A DNA stretch of 14,723 nucleotides from an uncultured Methanofollis sp. (GCF_937919355.1 NZ_CALFSA010000009.1:1-14723); one strand, 5' to 3'; counted from the first letter of the stretch, positions 1 through 7,959 are shown. Notes: generated by a model not told the origin, from the letters alone. Numbers and translations are program-made.

Positions 1-1323
1 GACAAGGGCGTCGAGGACCCGCCTCCCCCCGCCCCCGGTCCCGGTCCCGGTTCCAGTTCCGTCGCCCCCGTCGATGACGGCCTCCGCCACCTTCACGAGG
101 TCGGCGACCCGCTGCGTGTTCGTGAGAATGTGGATGAGGATCTTCTCGCACTCCCGCGTCTCACCCCTCCGCACCAGAAACCGTGCATATTCGATACCGC
201 CGTTCAGGAAGTCGAGCCTGTACGCCCGGTACAGCCAGTCCCGCGCCGTGTCCATCTCGCCGAAAGAGGCATAGAAGAGGCCTGTGCGCGTGAGGCTGAC
301 GACATTGGGGTCCTGTGAAACGGTCTCAAGGTAGCACGCCGGCACGGTCTCCGGGGCGTACGCTGTCCTGAGAAACTGCTCATAGGCGGCGACGGCCATC
401 TCCAGGGTCTCGGGGTCGTCCATCCCGGCGATCTCCTCCCTGATCAACGCCTCATAACACTCCCGCGCAAGGTCTGTCTGCCCCGTCGCCGCGATGAGTT
501 CGCAGGCGACGAGCTGGTGGATCGGGTGCGGACTCCGGGCAAGGAGACGTTCGCAGGCTTCCAGGGCCTCGCGGCACATCCCTTCCGACTTGAGGAGGAG
601 GACATAGTCGAAGAGGAGGTCGTCGTCCGGGGTGTCCTCCAGGTACCGGGGAAAGATCCTCAGAGCCGCCGGGCGGTCGGAGGCGGAGAGAGCGGCGAGA
701 TATTGCCGCAGGAACGCCGGGTCCCCTGTCTTCCTGAACATCTCGACCGATGTCGCCGCGGCGTCGCGGTGCCGCCCGGCGACCATCAGGGCGTCGATGT
801 ACTCGGCATCGGCCCCGCTCCCGTCGAGGAGTTCCTGGTAGGCGTCGAGCGCTTCCTCCCCGCGCCCGCACTCAATGAGGGCGCGGACCAGGGCCCGTGC
901 GTCTTCTTTCTTCCCCGAAGCCCGTGCGAGTGCGGAGAGGATCGGGACAGCCGACATCTGGTCGCTTTTTCCGGTGAAATATGCCGCGTAGGCCCTGAGG
1001 GCCTCCTCGTTTGCCGGGTCGAGCTGGACGGCGCGGGCATAGGCGGCGATCGCCCGCCCGTCCCCCCGCGCCGCAAGCACCCGGCCGAGAAAACTGTGGA
1101 GATACGAAGAACCCGGCATCTTCCTGAGAAGGTCGCGGATGTGCGCCTCTGCATCGCCGTATTCCCCGAGGGCGAAGAGGTCTGTGGCGACGAGGACAGC
1201 AAGGGACGTGTCGTCTGAACCGTTCAGGAGACGGGTGCAGAGGTCGATCGACTCCCTGTACTTCCCTGCCTCATAGAGGGCGAAGGCCTCCTTCCCGGCA
1301 TCGGCTGGTGGTTGATCGGTCAT
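1..1323 (-). CDS. TPR-repeat protein, C-terminal end cut by window edge
   Basis: An open frame of 441 codons runs from an ATG at 1323 to the left edge with no stop, so the C-terminus lies outside. The protein is helical and rich in Ala, Leu and Arg, with the periodicity of tetratricopeptide repeats. The clearest unit is near residues 79-116, with LG, a Gly-containing turn, A..Y.RA and LDP in the expected places; others are degenerate (for example around 10-45, 135-170, 245-280 and 345-372). TPR arrays are scaffolds for protein-protein contacts, so the partner is unknown. No signal peptide or membrane segment is seen. Near residues 419-433 the chain becomes a Gly-Thr/Gly-rich linker, then resumes as RRVLDALV. 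The gene starts 76 bases after the kinase stop, on the same strand. A purine-rich GGTGAAGG lies roughly 16 bases before the ATG, a poor ribosome site. Family assignment is firm; function is not. Confidence 0.85.
   Translation of the reverse strand, partial: MTDQPPADAGKEAFALYEAGKYRESIDLCTRLLNGSDDTSLAVLVATDLFALGEYGDAEAHIRDLLRKMPGSSYLHSFLGRVLAARGDGRAIAAYARAVQLDPANEEALRAYAAYFTGKSDQMSAVPILSALARASGKKEDARALVRALIECGRGEEALDAYQELLDGSGADAEYIDALMVAGRHRDAAATSVEMFRKTGDPAFLRQYLAALSASDRPAALRIFPRYLEDTPDDDLLFDYVLLLKSEGMCREALEACERLLARSPHPIHQLVACELIAATGQTDLARECYEALIREEIAGMDDPETLEMAVAAYEQFLRTAYAPETVPACYLETVSQDPNVVSLTRTGLFYASFGEMDTARDWLYRAYRLDFLNGGIEYARFLVRRGETRECEKILIHILTNTQRVADLVKVAEAVIDGGDGTGTGTGTGGGGRRVLDALV
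37..60. repeat. Hexanucleotide repeat encoding Gly-Thr tract
   Basis: Four tandem units of the form GGTCCC occur (GGTCCC, GGTCCC, GGTTCC, AGTTCC). Read on the minus strand inside the TPR gene they encode alternating Gly and Thr in a low-complexity linker. Because the unit is a multiple of three, gain or loss of units would change linker length without breaking the frame. Confidence 0.7.
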
Positions 1324-1368
1324 GCGTGGATGCGAGTACCTTCACCGCACGCACCAATAAGGGTAATG

Positions 1369-1374
1369 AAAAAA
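1369..1374 (-). terminator. T6 tract after the histidine kinase
   Basis: On the minus strand a run of six T lies about 25 bases past the kinase stop codon and before the TPR gene start. Oligo-T is sufficient for intrinsic termination by archaeal RNA polymerase. The run is short, so read-through into the TPR gene is possible. Confidence 0.4.
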
Positions 1375-1399
1375 GTCTGGCTCTCCCGTCACCAGAAAC

Positions 1400-4300
1400 T
1401 CACGTGTTGAGGAGGTTCTGCAGGATGCGGGAGAGTTCGTCGATCCTGTACGGCTTCCCGATACTCCCGAAGAGCCCGAACCTCTTCGGGTCCCTGACAA
1501 CAGGGTCGTTCAGGTACCCGCTCGACACCACCACCTTCACCGCCGGGTCGAGTTCGCGGAGGCGGTTGAACGTCTCCTCCCCGCCCATCCTGCCGGGCAC
1601 GGTCAGGTCGAGGATGACACCGTCGTAGGGCTTCCCCTCCTTCAGCGCCTCTTCAAAGCGGGTCACCGCTTCTTCGCCGTCCTGTGCCGTCGTCACCGTG
1701 TAGCCGAGGTGCCGGAGAATGTCGCTGGTGGTCTCGAGAATGCCTGCTTCATCGTCCATCAGCAGGATCGAACCGATCCTGCCCGACGGTATGACCTCGG
1801 TTTTCATCTCTGCAGGTATAGTATGTGCTGACGATGGCAGATAAAGGGAGAAGGTTGTCCCGGCGCCGGGTTCTGACGTCACGTCCATCCACCCCCCGTG
1901 GTTCTTGATGATGGGCAGGGCAACGGCAAGGCCGAGGCCGGAACCATGCTTCTTAGTCGTGAAATAGGGGTCGAAGATCCGCCCCATGTGCTCCTTCGAG
2001 ATACCGACCCCCTCGTCCTTCACCGTGATCCGCACATACGAACCGATCGGGAGGGGGACGGGGTTGTTCCCCGACACCTCCACGACCTCCGCCCCGATGG
2101 TCACCGCACCCCCGCCGGGCATCGCCTGGTCGGCATTGATGATCAGTGCCTGGAGCACCTGGAGGATCAGGGCCGGATCGGCGTCCACGGGCATCGGCCC
2201 GGGCGCAAGGTCGAACCTGCATGTGCTCTTCGAGCCGCGGAGAGCGTAATTTGCCGCTTCACGGACGATGCCGGCGACCTCCAGCGTGTCTTTCCTGGGC
2301 TCTGTCCTGTCGGAGAAACTGAAGAGTTGCCGCGTGATCTCTCCCGCCCGCATCGTCGCCGCCTCGGCCTCGGTCAGGCGGTGGTAGACGAAATCGTCAG
2401 GGGCGAGTTTCATGCGGGCGAGGTTGAGGTTGCCCATGATCGAGGTGAGGATGTTGTTGAAGTCGTGGGCGATCCCGCCGGCAAGTTCGGAGAGGGAGAG
2501 GAGTTTCTCTGTCCTGACAAACTCCTCTTCGGCCTTCTTCATCTCGGTGATATCGCGGCCGACGGCCTGATACTCCGATATGGCGCCGCCCGGAGTGAAG
2601 ATCGCCCGCAACGTCCACTGGTGCCACCGCAGGTCGCCGTCGCTCTCCGGGTCCCGTGCAGTGCCTTCCAGGGTGACGCTGCTCTGCCTGCCTCCCGCAC
2701 CCTGCCCGGCAAGGGAGGGGAGGAGGTCCTTGCAGTCGTCGGGGAGGAGTGTGGCGACGGAGGACCCGATCATCTCGTCCCTGCTGCGCCCGAAAGACCG
2801 ACAACACGCCTCGTTCACGAAGGAGAGGCGCAGGTCCGGCCCGAACCGGCAGATCCATTCTGTCTGGTCCTCGACCACGCAACGGTAGCGGGCCTCGCTC
2901 GCCCTGATCTCCTCCTCCATTTTCTTGCGCACCGTGATGTCCTCGGCGAGAGCGACAACTCCCTTCTTCCTGTCGTCCGCGAGCGGGCGGGCATTCCAGA
3001 CGAGGATCTTCGCGTCGCCGCTCTTCGCCCGGATCGGGAGTTCCATGTTCTCGATCCGTCCCCCGGTGGCGATCCTCTCTCTGATCTCGTTCATGATGGC
3101 GTCCCGCGAGACGGTGTCGGGGATGAGGACGTCCCAGACCGTGCCGACAGGCTTTCCGACCATTTCTTCCCTGTCGAACCCGGTGATCTCGGCCGCCGCC
3201 TTGTTCCAGACACTCACGCACCCGTCGTCGTCGATGACGGTGAGGAGGAGCATGGCATTCTCGATGACGCTCTCCCTGAACGAACTGAGTGCCCTGACAT
3301 GCTCCTCGGCGCGTTTGCGCTCCGAGATCTCGGCGGCGAGATGTTCGTTCGCCCGGGTCAGTCTCTCGGTCCTTTCGAGGACGAGTTCCTCGAGGTGCGT
3401 CCGGTACTTTGCCAGTTCCTGCTCGATCTCGACCCGCTCGGTGATGTCGGCGAAGGAGAGCATGATGCAGAGAGGTTCGTTCTCCTCGTCCGTCACCATG
3501 TTTGCCGACACGCTGGCGTGGAAACGTTTCCCTCCCTTTTTCTTCCCGACCAGTTCGCCCGTCCACCCGCCGTCCTTATCGATGCGGTCCAGGATTGCGG
3601 TGACCTGCTTCTTCTGGGCCCAGAACCTGTCGAGCGGTTTTCCCACCACTTTCTGGATGTCGTCGTAGTCCCATTGTTTCAGGGCCGAGCGGTTTGCGAA
3701 GACAAGGTCGCCTTCGAGGTCGGTGATGATGATCGGGTTGATCGAGGAGGTGATGGCGCTGTCCATGACCCTGAGGGCTTCCTCGATCCGCTTCCTCTCC
3801 GAGATGTCGATCGCCGACCCGATGAGTTCGACCACCTTCCCTTCGTCATTGCGGATGACGCGCACTTCTGAGTGGACCCAGCGGTACTTCCCGTCCTTGT
3901 GCCTGATCCTGTACTCAAAGGTCTGCCTGCCATCCTCCATGAGTGCGGCATATTCCTCCCCCTGGACACGCAGGCGGTCGGCGGGGTGGATGTAGGTGGA
4001 CCAGAATGCGGAGTCGAAGATGATCTCCTGCGGCTCGAAACCGATGAGGCCGGTGATGTTCTCGGTCACGAAGGTGATCGGGCCCATGCCGTGCCCTGTG
4101 ACCGCCGGTTCTGCCGAGAAGATCACCACGGGACTTGAGGAGAGGATGTGCTGGAGACGCGACTTTGTCGATTCGAGTTCGACCTCGAGCAACCGCCGCT
4201 GGAGCGCCACCGAGGAGAGGTGGGCGAAGGTCTCGATCGTCGAGACCGATTCAAGGCAGACCTCGTCCCTGAGGACGATGACCACGCACCCGAAGAGTTC

Positions 4301-6346
4301 GTCGCCCCGTGCAATCCCGACGACGTATTCTTTCCTGCCTGTGCCTTTTGCGAAGGTATCGACGATCGTCCCGGCCGGGCCTGCAAGGAGGGTGGACTTC
4401 TCCCGCCCTTCGAGTGGCAGGACAACGCCCCTCCCGAGGTTCTCGATGAGGTCGGGCGGCACGGTGACAGTCATGCCCCTGCAACCGCGTGCCAGGGAGT
4501 AAAGGCGGGGAGAACGGTCTTCGTCGATGCCGGAGACCGCACGCACGGTGAGGGTCGTTTCAAGGTCGTCGTACCGGGAGACGATGACAAGGGCGTCTTC
4601 AAGGAGACCGCAGAGGTGGTCGGCGATATACCGGTAGATCTCCTCTTCGGGCGGGAGTTCGACGAATCCCATTGCCGCACTGGAGAGGAAGGAGAGTTCC
4701 CTGACGTACTGGATCTCCCTTTCTTCGGCGTGTTTCCGGTCGCTGATATCGCGAACGACCCCCATGATGCCGAAGGGAGTCCCGTCGCCTGCACGCAGGG
4801 GATTGACCCGTACCTCGACCCAGACGGCGCTGCCGTCGGCACGGTGCACTTCCTGCTCCAGGACGCGCGAGACCGGCCCTCCCTCGTCAGCGACCGTCAG
4901 GATCTCGCCTGCGATCTCGGAGAATGAGTTGTCTTTGCCGGCGGGGAAGACGTCGGTCACCGGACGGTCGACCATCGTTGCGGCAGGCCAGCCCAGGAGA
5001 CGTTCGACCGACGGACTCAGGTAGGCGAACCTGAGGTCCGGGTCGAGGGTGAAGATGACGTCGGTGGCGTTCTCGGTGATCAGTCGGTAGCGGTGCTCGC
5101 TCTCCCTGAGTTCGACCTCGGTCTCGTTCTGCTCGGTGATGTCGACGAGGGATATGATGGAGTATTTCGTCCCCGGTATCAGGGAGACGTTGACGATCAT
5201 GTCCCTCGGGGTGCCGTCCTTCGTGTATGTCCGGCACTCGTAGGACTTCGGTATGTCCGCAGCCCCGGTGCGTCTGAGTTCGTGGAACTGCCTGACCATG
5301 GGGCGGTCCTCCTCGTCGACGAAGGAGGCCCACGTGAAGCCGCCCCTGAGGTCGGCGGCGGCATACCCGTAGGTGCGCTCGAACTCAGAGTTCACCCTGA
5401 GGATCTCGCCCTCGTTGTTGAGGAGGAAGGTGGCGGTGCCGGTGGTCTCAAGGAGCGTCTGGTAGGTGACCTCCGACTGCCGCGCCGCTTCCCGCACCGC
5501 CTGTTCCCCGAGGTACATCCCGATCATCCCCGCGGCGGTGCGGAGGAAGGCGTCACCGCCGGCGGGGAGGGACCGGTCTGCCCCGTGCCTGATGCGGAGT
5601 CTTCCCCCTTCCCCCTCCAGAGGGATGGGGATGGTGGTCTCCGCATCTTTCTTCTTCCGGCGTCCCGCCGATGCTGCGGGGATGCCCGGTGCTTCGATCC
5701 CGACCCACGAGCACCAGGGGGCCGCCTCCAGCACGAGGTGTGCGGCCCTTCCCGTGACATCCCCGGCGGTGTGCGCCCTGTCCTGACAGAGAGAGGCAAG
5801 AGTGGAGAGGCAGGACACCCCTGCATCCGTGGCCGCGTTGCCCGGAACTGCGGCCATGTCCTTCACCTGTTTCTCTTTCTGGAGGAGGACGTCCTCTGCC
5901 CGTTTGATCCCGGTGATCTCGCGGAAGATATCGATCCTCAGGCCCTGCAGGGCGCTCCCTGTAATGACATGACTGGAGTAGGTGATCCACCGTGACCCGA
6001 CGCCGCGCAGGGACAACTCCGGCCCCCTGCACTCGCGGGACTTCCTGTAGACCGCCTCGACCCTGACCCTGAAGGATTCGGGGTCCTCGAAAAGGGGGGT
6101 GAGTTCGGATTCCATGACCTCCATGACGTCCCTCCCGAGGAGTTCGCCCGGAGAAAGCCCAAAAATATGGCCGAATGTATTGTTGGCATAGATGATCGTC
6201 CTCTCCTGATCGCTGATCAGGATGCCGTCCCCGGAACGGTCCATCGTCAGGAGCAGGTGGGAAATCCCTGACTCCAGACGGTCAATATTCGAACTCTCCA
6301 CACTATCCGCTCCCACGTCCCTTATGGACGAGGTAGCCATCAGCAC
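1400..6346 (-). CDS. Giant multi-PAS/GAF hybrid histidine kinase with C-terminal receiver
   Basis: A 1648-residue soluble sensor kinase. Approximate layout: PAS 29-151; degenerate GAF-like region 165-285; PAS 291-411; PAS 415-541; GAF 546-722; PAS 726-855; PAS 855-975; coiled coil 975-1017; PAS 1017-1143; PAS 1147-1273; HisKA 1281-1348; HATPase 1386-1506; receiver 1524-1648. Key residues are present: phosphoacceptor His1294 in GGIAHDFNNIL, N-box Asn1404, G1 box DEGVGIS (1444-1450), G2 box GSGLGLA (1468-1474), receiver acid pocket Asp1531/Asp1532, phosphoacceptor Asp1580 and Lys1631. Each of the seven PAS domains ends in the usual D-I-(T/S) motif or a close variant. No transmembrane segment is visible, so it should sense cytosolic signals such as redox state or a small ligand. 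No output domain follows the receiver, so a partner regulator must be encoded elsewhere. The start is GTG at 6346; an in-frame ATG two codons on (6340) is equally plausible. No good ribosome site is seen. The catalytic core should be active; the signal is unknown. Confidence 0.95.
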   Translation of the reverse strand: MLMATSSIRDVGADSVESSNIDRLESGISHLLLTMDRSGDGILISDQERTIIYANNTFGHIFGLSPGELLGRDVMEVMESELTPLFEDPESFRVRVEAVYRKSRECRGPELSLRGVGSRWITYSSHVITGSALQGLRIDIFREITGIKRAEDVLLQKEKQVKDMAAVPGNAATDAGVSCLSTLASLCQDRAHTAGDVTGRAAHLVLEAAPWCSWVGIEAPGIPAASAGRRKKKDAETTIPIPLEGEGGRLRIRHGADRSLPAGGDAFLRTAAGMIGMYLGEQAVREAARQSEVTYQTLLETTGTATFLLNNEGEILRVNSEFERTYGYAAADLRGGFTWASFVDEEDRPMVRQFHELRRTGAADIPKSYECRTYTKDGTPRDMIVNVSLIPGTKYSIISLVDITEQNETEVELRESEHRYRLITENATDVIFTLDPDLRFAYLSPSVERLLGWPAATMVDRPVTDVFPAGKDNSFSEIAGEILTVADEGGPVSRVLEQEVHRADGSAVWVEVRVNPLRAGDGTPFGIMGVVRDISDRKHAEEREIQYVRELSFLSSAAMGFVELPPEEEIYRYIADHLCGLLEDALVIVSRYDDLETTLTVRAVSGIDEDRSPRLYSLARGCRGMTVTVPPDLIENLGRGVVLPLEGREKSTLLAGPAGTIVDTFAKGTGRKEYVVGIARGDELFGCVVIVLRDEVCLESVSTIETFAHLSSVALQRRLLEVELESTKSRLQHILSSSPVVIFSAEPAVTGHGMGPITFVTENITGLIGFEPQEIIFDSAFWSTYIHPADRLRVQGEEYAALMEDGRQTFEYRIRHKDGKYRWVHSEVRVIRNDEGKVVELIGSAIDISERKRIEEALRVMDSAITSSINPIIITDLEGDLVFANRSALKQWDYDDIQKVVGKPLDRFWAQKKQVTAILDRIDKDGGWTGELVGKKKGGKRFHASVSANMVTDEENEPLCIMLSFADITERVEIEQELAKYRTHLEELVLERTERLTRANEHLAAEISERKRAEEHVRALSSFRESVIENAMLLLTVIDDDGCVSVWNKAAAEITGFDREEMVGKPVGTVWDVLIPDTVSRDAIMNEIRERIATGGRIENMELPIRAKSGDAKILVWNARPLADDRKKGVVALAEDITVRKKMEEEIRASEARYRCVVEDQTEWICRFGPDLRLSFVNEACCRSFGRSRDEMIGSSVATLLPDDCKDLLPSLAGQGAGGRQSSVTLEGTARDPESDGDLRWHQWTLRAIFTPGGAISEYQAVGRDITEMKKAEEEFVRTEKLLSLSELAGGIAHDFNNILTSIMGNLNLARMKLAPDDFVYHRLTEAEAATMRAGEITRQLFSFSDRTEPRKDTLEVAGIVREAANYALRGSKSTCRFDLAPGPMPVDADPALILQVLQALIINADQAMPGGGAVTIGAEVVEVSGNNPVPLPIGSYVRITVKDEGVGISKEHMGRIFDPYFTTKKHGSGLGLAVALPIIKNHGGWMDVTSEPGAGTTFSLYLPSSAHTIPAEMKTEVIPSGRIGSILLMDDEAGILETTSDILRHLGYTVTTAQDGEEAVTRFEEALKEGKPYDGVILDLTVPGRMGGEETFNRLRELDPAVKVVVSSGYLNDPVVRDPKRFGLFGSIGKPYRIDELSRILQNLLNT

Positions 6347-6383
6347 TTATAATAGTTGTGTATTTCCCATTTGCCGTCACCCC

Positions 6384-6394
6384 TATCTTTATTG
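6384..6394 (-). promoter_or_regulatory. Possible TATA box for the histidine kinase
   Basis: On the minus strand the A/T-rich stretch CAATAAAGATA is centred about 43 bases before the GTG start, which would put transcription start near 6363 and leave a leader of roughly 17 bases. A second A/T-rich stretch, CTATTATAAG, directly abuts the start codon and is too close to serve it. Assignment is by position and composition only. Confidence 0.35.
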
Positions 6395-6547
6395 CCGGGA
6401 GTGTCCCTCTATTGTGCCGTCTCTCTTCTCAGGTCAGTGTGGCAAACCATCTCCCGTGCACCTCTCGTGCGCTTTTGTATCCCGGCAAAGTTGCGCAGGG
6501 GGGAATGAGATACTGCGACCGGATTCCGGGGGTCTCTCCGGAGCCCG

Positions 6548-6555
6548 AAAAAAAA
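6548..6555 (-). terminator. T8 terminator after the DJ-1 family gene
   Basis: On the minus strand eight consecutive T begin five bases past the stop codon of the DJ-1 family gene, a strong archaeal intrinsic termination signal. The 214 bases between that gene and the kinase (6347-6560) otherwise hold only this tract, a GC-rich palindrome (CTCCGGAG) just beyond it, and the kinase promoter region; I see no gene there. Confidence 0.65.
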
Positions 6556-6560
6556 GGTCT

Positions 6561-7085
6561 TCAGGGGGAGATGGGGGAGAGGACGGAGAGGACCGAGGCG
6601 GCGAAGGCTTTCGAAGCGAACGGACCGTTTGCGGTGACAACCTTTCCGTCGACGACGACGTCTCTGTCCGTCAGCGTCGCCCCTCCCCGCCTGATCTCGC
6701 TGACCGAGGCCGGGCTGTTGAAGACGGTCGCCGATTTACCCTTCAGCACGCCTGCGCGGGCGAGGACGACAGGTGAGAGGCAGATCGCGGCGACGACCTT
6801 ACCGTCCTTTGCGAAGGTCTGCACAAGCCTGATCAGGTCGTTGTTGCCCCAGAGGAAGTCCTGCGAACCGATGCCGCCGGCGATGACGATCCCGTCGTAT
6901 GCTTCGGGTGCGACCTCCACAAAGGTCGTCGTCGCTTCTGCCGCACCGCCGAGCATCCCCTCGCAGGTGCCGGTTTTCGTCGAGGCGATGACGGTCTCCA
7001 CGCCCGCGTCTGCGAATGCTTTCTGCGGGACGAAGAGTTCTTCGTCGCGGAATCTGTCCGGTGCAATGGCGAGTACGAGTTTCAT
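6561..7085 (-). CDS. DJ-1/PfpI family protein (class I glutamine amidotransferase-like fold)
   Basis: The 174-residue length fits a single-domain DJ-1/PfpI protein. Visible hallmarks are the N-terminal strand MKLVLAIAP, the acidic site Glu15/Glu16 in RDEEL, the glycine loop AGGIGSQDFLWGN (69-81), and the nucleophile elbow AAICLSP with Cys102. The C-terminal segment TANGPFASKAFA (151-162) matches the region that closes the active site. The residue after the Cys is Leu, not the His found in PfpI-type peptidases, so protease activity is unlikely; members of this family act as chaperones, deglycase-like or glyoxalase-like enzymes, or are uncharacterised. I chose the ATG at 7085; an in-frame TTG at 7094 would add three residues (MSD). 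The ATG lies close to the transcription start predicted from the TATA-like box at 7113-7123, which suggests a short or absent leader. It is transcribed alone or with the small gene upstream. Confidence 0.88.
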   Translation of the reverse strand: MKLVLAIAPDRFRDEELFVPQKAFADAGVETVIASTKTGTCEGMLGGAAEATTTFVEVAPEAYDGIVIAGGIGSQDFLWGNNDLIRLVQTFAKDGKVVAAICLSPVVLARAGVLKGKSATVFNSPASVSEIRRGGATLTDRDVVVDGKVVTANGPFASKAFAASVLSVLSPISP

Positions 7086-7094
7086 ATCACTCAA

Positions 7095-7110
7095 TGGGAG
7101 ATTTTTCCCA
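7095..7110. promoter_or_regulatory. Short dyad between TATA box and start of the DJ-1 family gene
   Basis: A perfect inverted repeat TGGGA-N6-TCCCA lies between the presumed TATA box and the ATG, where a bound repressor would block transcription initiation. The arms are only five bases, so chance is possible. Confidence 0.3.
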
Positions 7111-7112
7111 AT

Positions 7113-7123
7113 AACTTTATCTT
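7113..7123 (-). promoter_or_regulatory. TATA-like box for the DJ-1 family gene
   Basis: On the minus strand the stretch around AAGATAAAGTTAT is centred about 33 bases before the ATG at 7085, predicting a start site close to 7092. It is the only A/T-rich stretch in the upstream gap. Confidence 0.45.
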
Positions 7124-7133
7124 TGCAGACAGG

Positions 7134-7148
7134 CGGTCGGCACGACCG
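7134..7148. repeat. Perfect GC-rich hairpin upstream of DJ-1 promoter
   Basis: CGGTCG and CGACCG flank a three-base GCA loop. It lies 16 bases past the stop codon of the small protein gene on the minus strand and just before the DJ-1 TATA box, so it may mark the 3' end of that transcript. No T-tract follows it. Confidence 0.45.
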
Positions 7149-7163
7149 TTGGGACAGGTCAGA

Positions 7164-7391
7164 TCACTGGTGGCCGCGGAGGTGACGGGGCAGGGCGGTG
7201 CCGGGGCGGTACTTCTCCGCCATTGCAAGCGCTGTCTCGCGGAGTGCCTGGTGGTCGGCACGGCATGTTGCCGGGGGCGCTTCTTTCCTGAGTATCTGCG
7301 AGGTGTTCTCCGTGATCTGGATCAGTTCTGTTGCGATCACGGCGTTGAGCCAGATAAGGTCTTTGAGCATCTCTTTCTCGTCGGTGTCCAT
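7164..7391 (-). CDS. Unrecognised 75-residue protein
   Basis: I do not recognise this family. The predicted protein has an acidic N-terminus (MDTDEKEM), a hydrophobic/amphipathic helix around residues 8-36 with regularly spaced Leu, Ile and Val, a central Pro-Pro-Ala turn with one Cys (Cys43), a second helix around 47-60, and a basic tail ending RHLRGHQ. No membrane segment or metal-binding cluster is clear. There is no ribosome site before the ATG, but a TATA-like CCATAAAGG is centred 26 bases upstream, exactly the spacing for a leaderless transcript. It lies 69 bases from the start of the DJ-1 family gene further along the same strand and is divergent from the thioesterase gene. The + strand frame overlapping it is judged a spurious 5' extension of the thioesterase gene. 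Confidence 0.6.
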   Translation of the reverse strand: MDTDEKEMLKDLIWLNAVIATELIQITENTSQILRKEAPPATCRADHQALRETALAMAEKYRPGTALPRHLRGHQ

Positions 7392-7411
7392 GATGGGGTA
7401 ATAGGGCCTGT

Positions 7412-7426
7412 TCCTTTATGGTTTTT
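7412..7426. promoter_or_regulatory. Central AT-rich element, possible shared divergent promoter
   Basis: The stretch TCCTTTATGGTTTTTTC lies midway in the 54-base gap between two divergent starts (7391 on - and 7446 on +). Its TTTATG/CATAAA core is 26 bases from one start and about 29 from the other, so one TATA-like element could direct short-leader transcripts both ways. No other A/T-rich box is present in the gap. Confidence 0.45.
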
Positions 7427-7445
7427 TCAGGGTCAGGGAATTGTT

Positions 7446-7886
7446 ATGCCGGAGACGGTCCCACTCCTGACCATGGGATATCTCCAGGAGATCGAGGCAA
7501 AAGGACGGGAGGCAAACCCGTTTTTTGTTCTGATGGGCATTGACGTCGTATCTTTCGGCGGGGGCGAGGCCGTGCTCTCGATGGAGGTGCGGCCCGAGAT
7601 GCACAATGGTGCGGGGTGGTTGCAGGGCGGCATCTACACCTCCCTTGCCGACGAGGCGATGGCCCTCGCCCTCACCACCCTCCTCGCCGGGGGCGAGCAT
7701 ATCGCCACCATCTCCGAGACGACGCAGTACTTCAAGGGCGTGCGGGAGGGCACGGTGAAGGCCACGGCCCGTGTCGTCAGAAAAGGCCATGCCGTCGCCT
7801 TTGTCGAGGGCGAGATCGCCGGCGCCGACGGCACCCTCCTTGCGCGGACGGCCGCCTCCTTTGCCGTCATGAGAGAGAGGTCGTGA
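7446..7886 (+). CDS. PaaI-type hotdog-fold thioesterase
   Basis: The 146-residue product is a typical single hotdog domain. The signature helix motif is HNGAGWLQGGIYTSLADEA (residues 57-75), equivalent to the HN..G..HGG....L.D.A motif of PaaI-like acyl-CoA thioesterases; the presumed catalytic Asp is in LADEA. The usual His before GG is Gln here. The C-terminal strands include TQYFKGVREGTVKATARVV and the ending AASFAVM, as expected. The family hydrolyses acyl- or aryl-CoA thioesters in the cytosol as homotetramers; the substrate here is unknown. I chose the ATG at 7446 because it matches the family N-terminus, is preceded by CAGGG, and fits the TATA-like element at 7412-7426; ATG 7473 is possible. 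A longer frame upstream overlaps the small minus gene and is rejected. The 270-base gap after it suggests it is not part of the pyrG operon. Confidence 0.85.
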   Translation: MPETVPLLTMGYLQEIEAKGREANPFFVLMGIDVVSFGGGEAVLSMEVRPEMHNGAGWLQGGIYTSLADEAMALALTTLLAGGEHIATISETTQYFKGVREGTVKATARVVRKGHAVAFVEGEIAGADGTLLARTAASFAVMRERS

Positions 7887-7959
7887 GCGAGCGAGATAGA
7901 ATCGGGGACTCGGGTCTGGTCCTCATACAGGGGAAGACAGAATGGAGATCCATCCTGCC

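Noticed and set aside
1898..3871. 657-codon + strand frame opposite the histidine kinase
   Set aside because: It lacks any domain or motif, and the minus strand carries unambiguous PAS, HisKA and HATPase sequence; in GC-rich DNA antisense frames stay open by chance.
6347..6370. Seven-codon upstream frame (MGNTQLL) that ends directly before the kinase GTG start, with GGTGA upstream
   Set aside because: The likely TATA box predicts a transcript starting after its ATG, and so short a frame is expected by chance.
7149..7445. N-terminal extension of the thioesterase frame
   Set aside because: It overlaps the small minus-strand gene, has no homology-like sequence, and contains no ribosome site; hotdog proteins of this type begin close to 7446.
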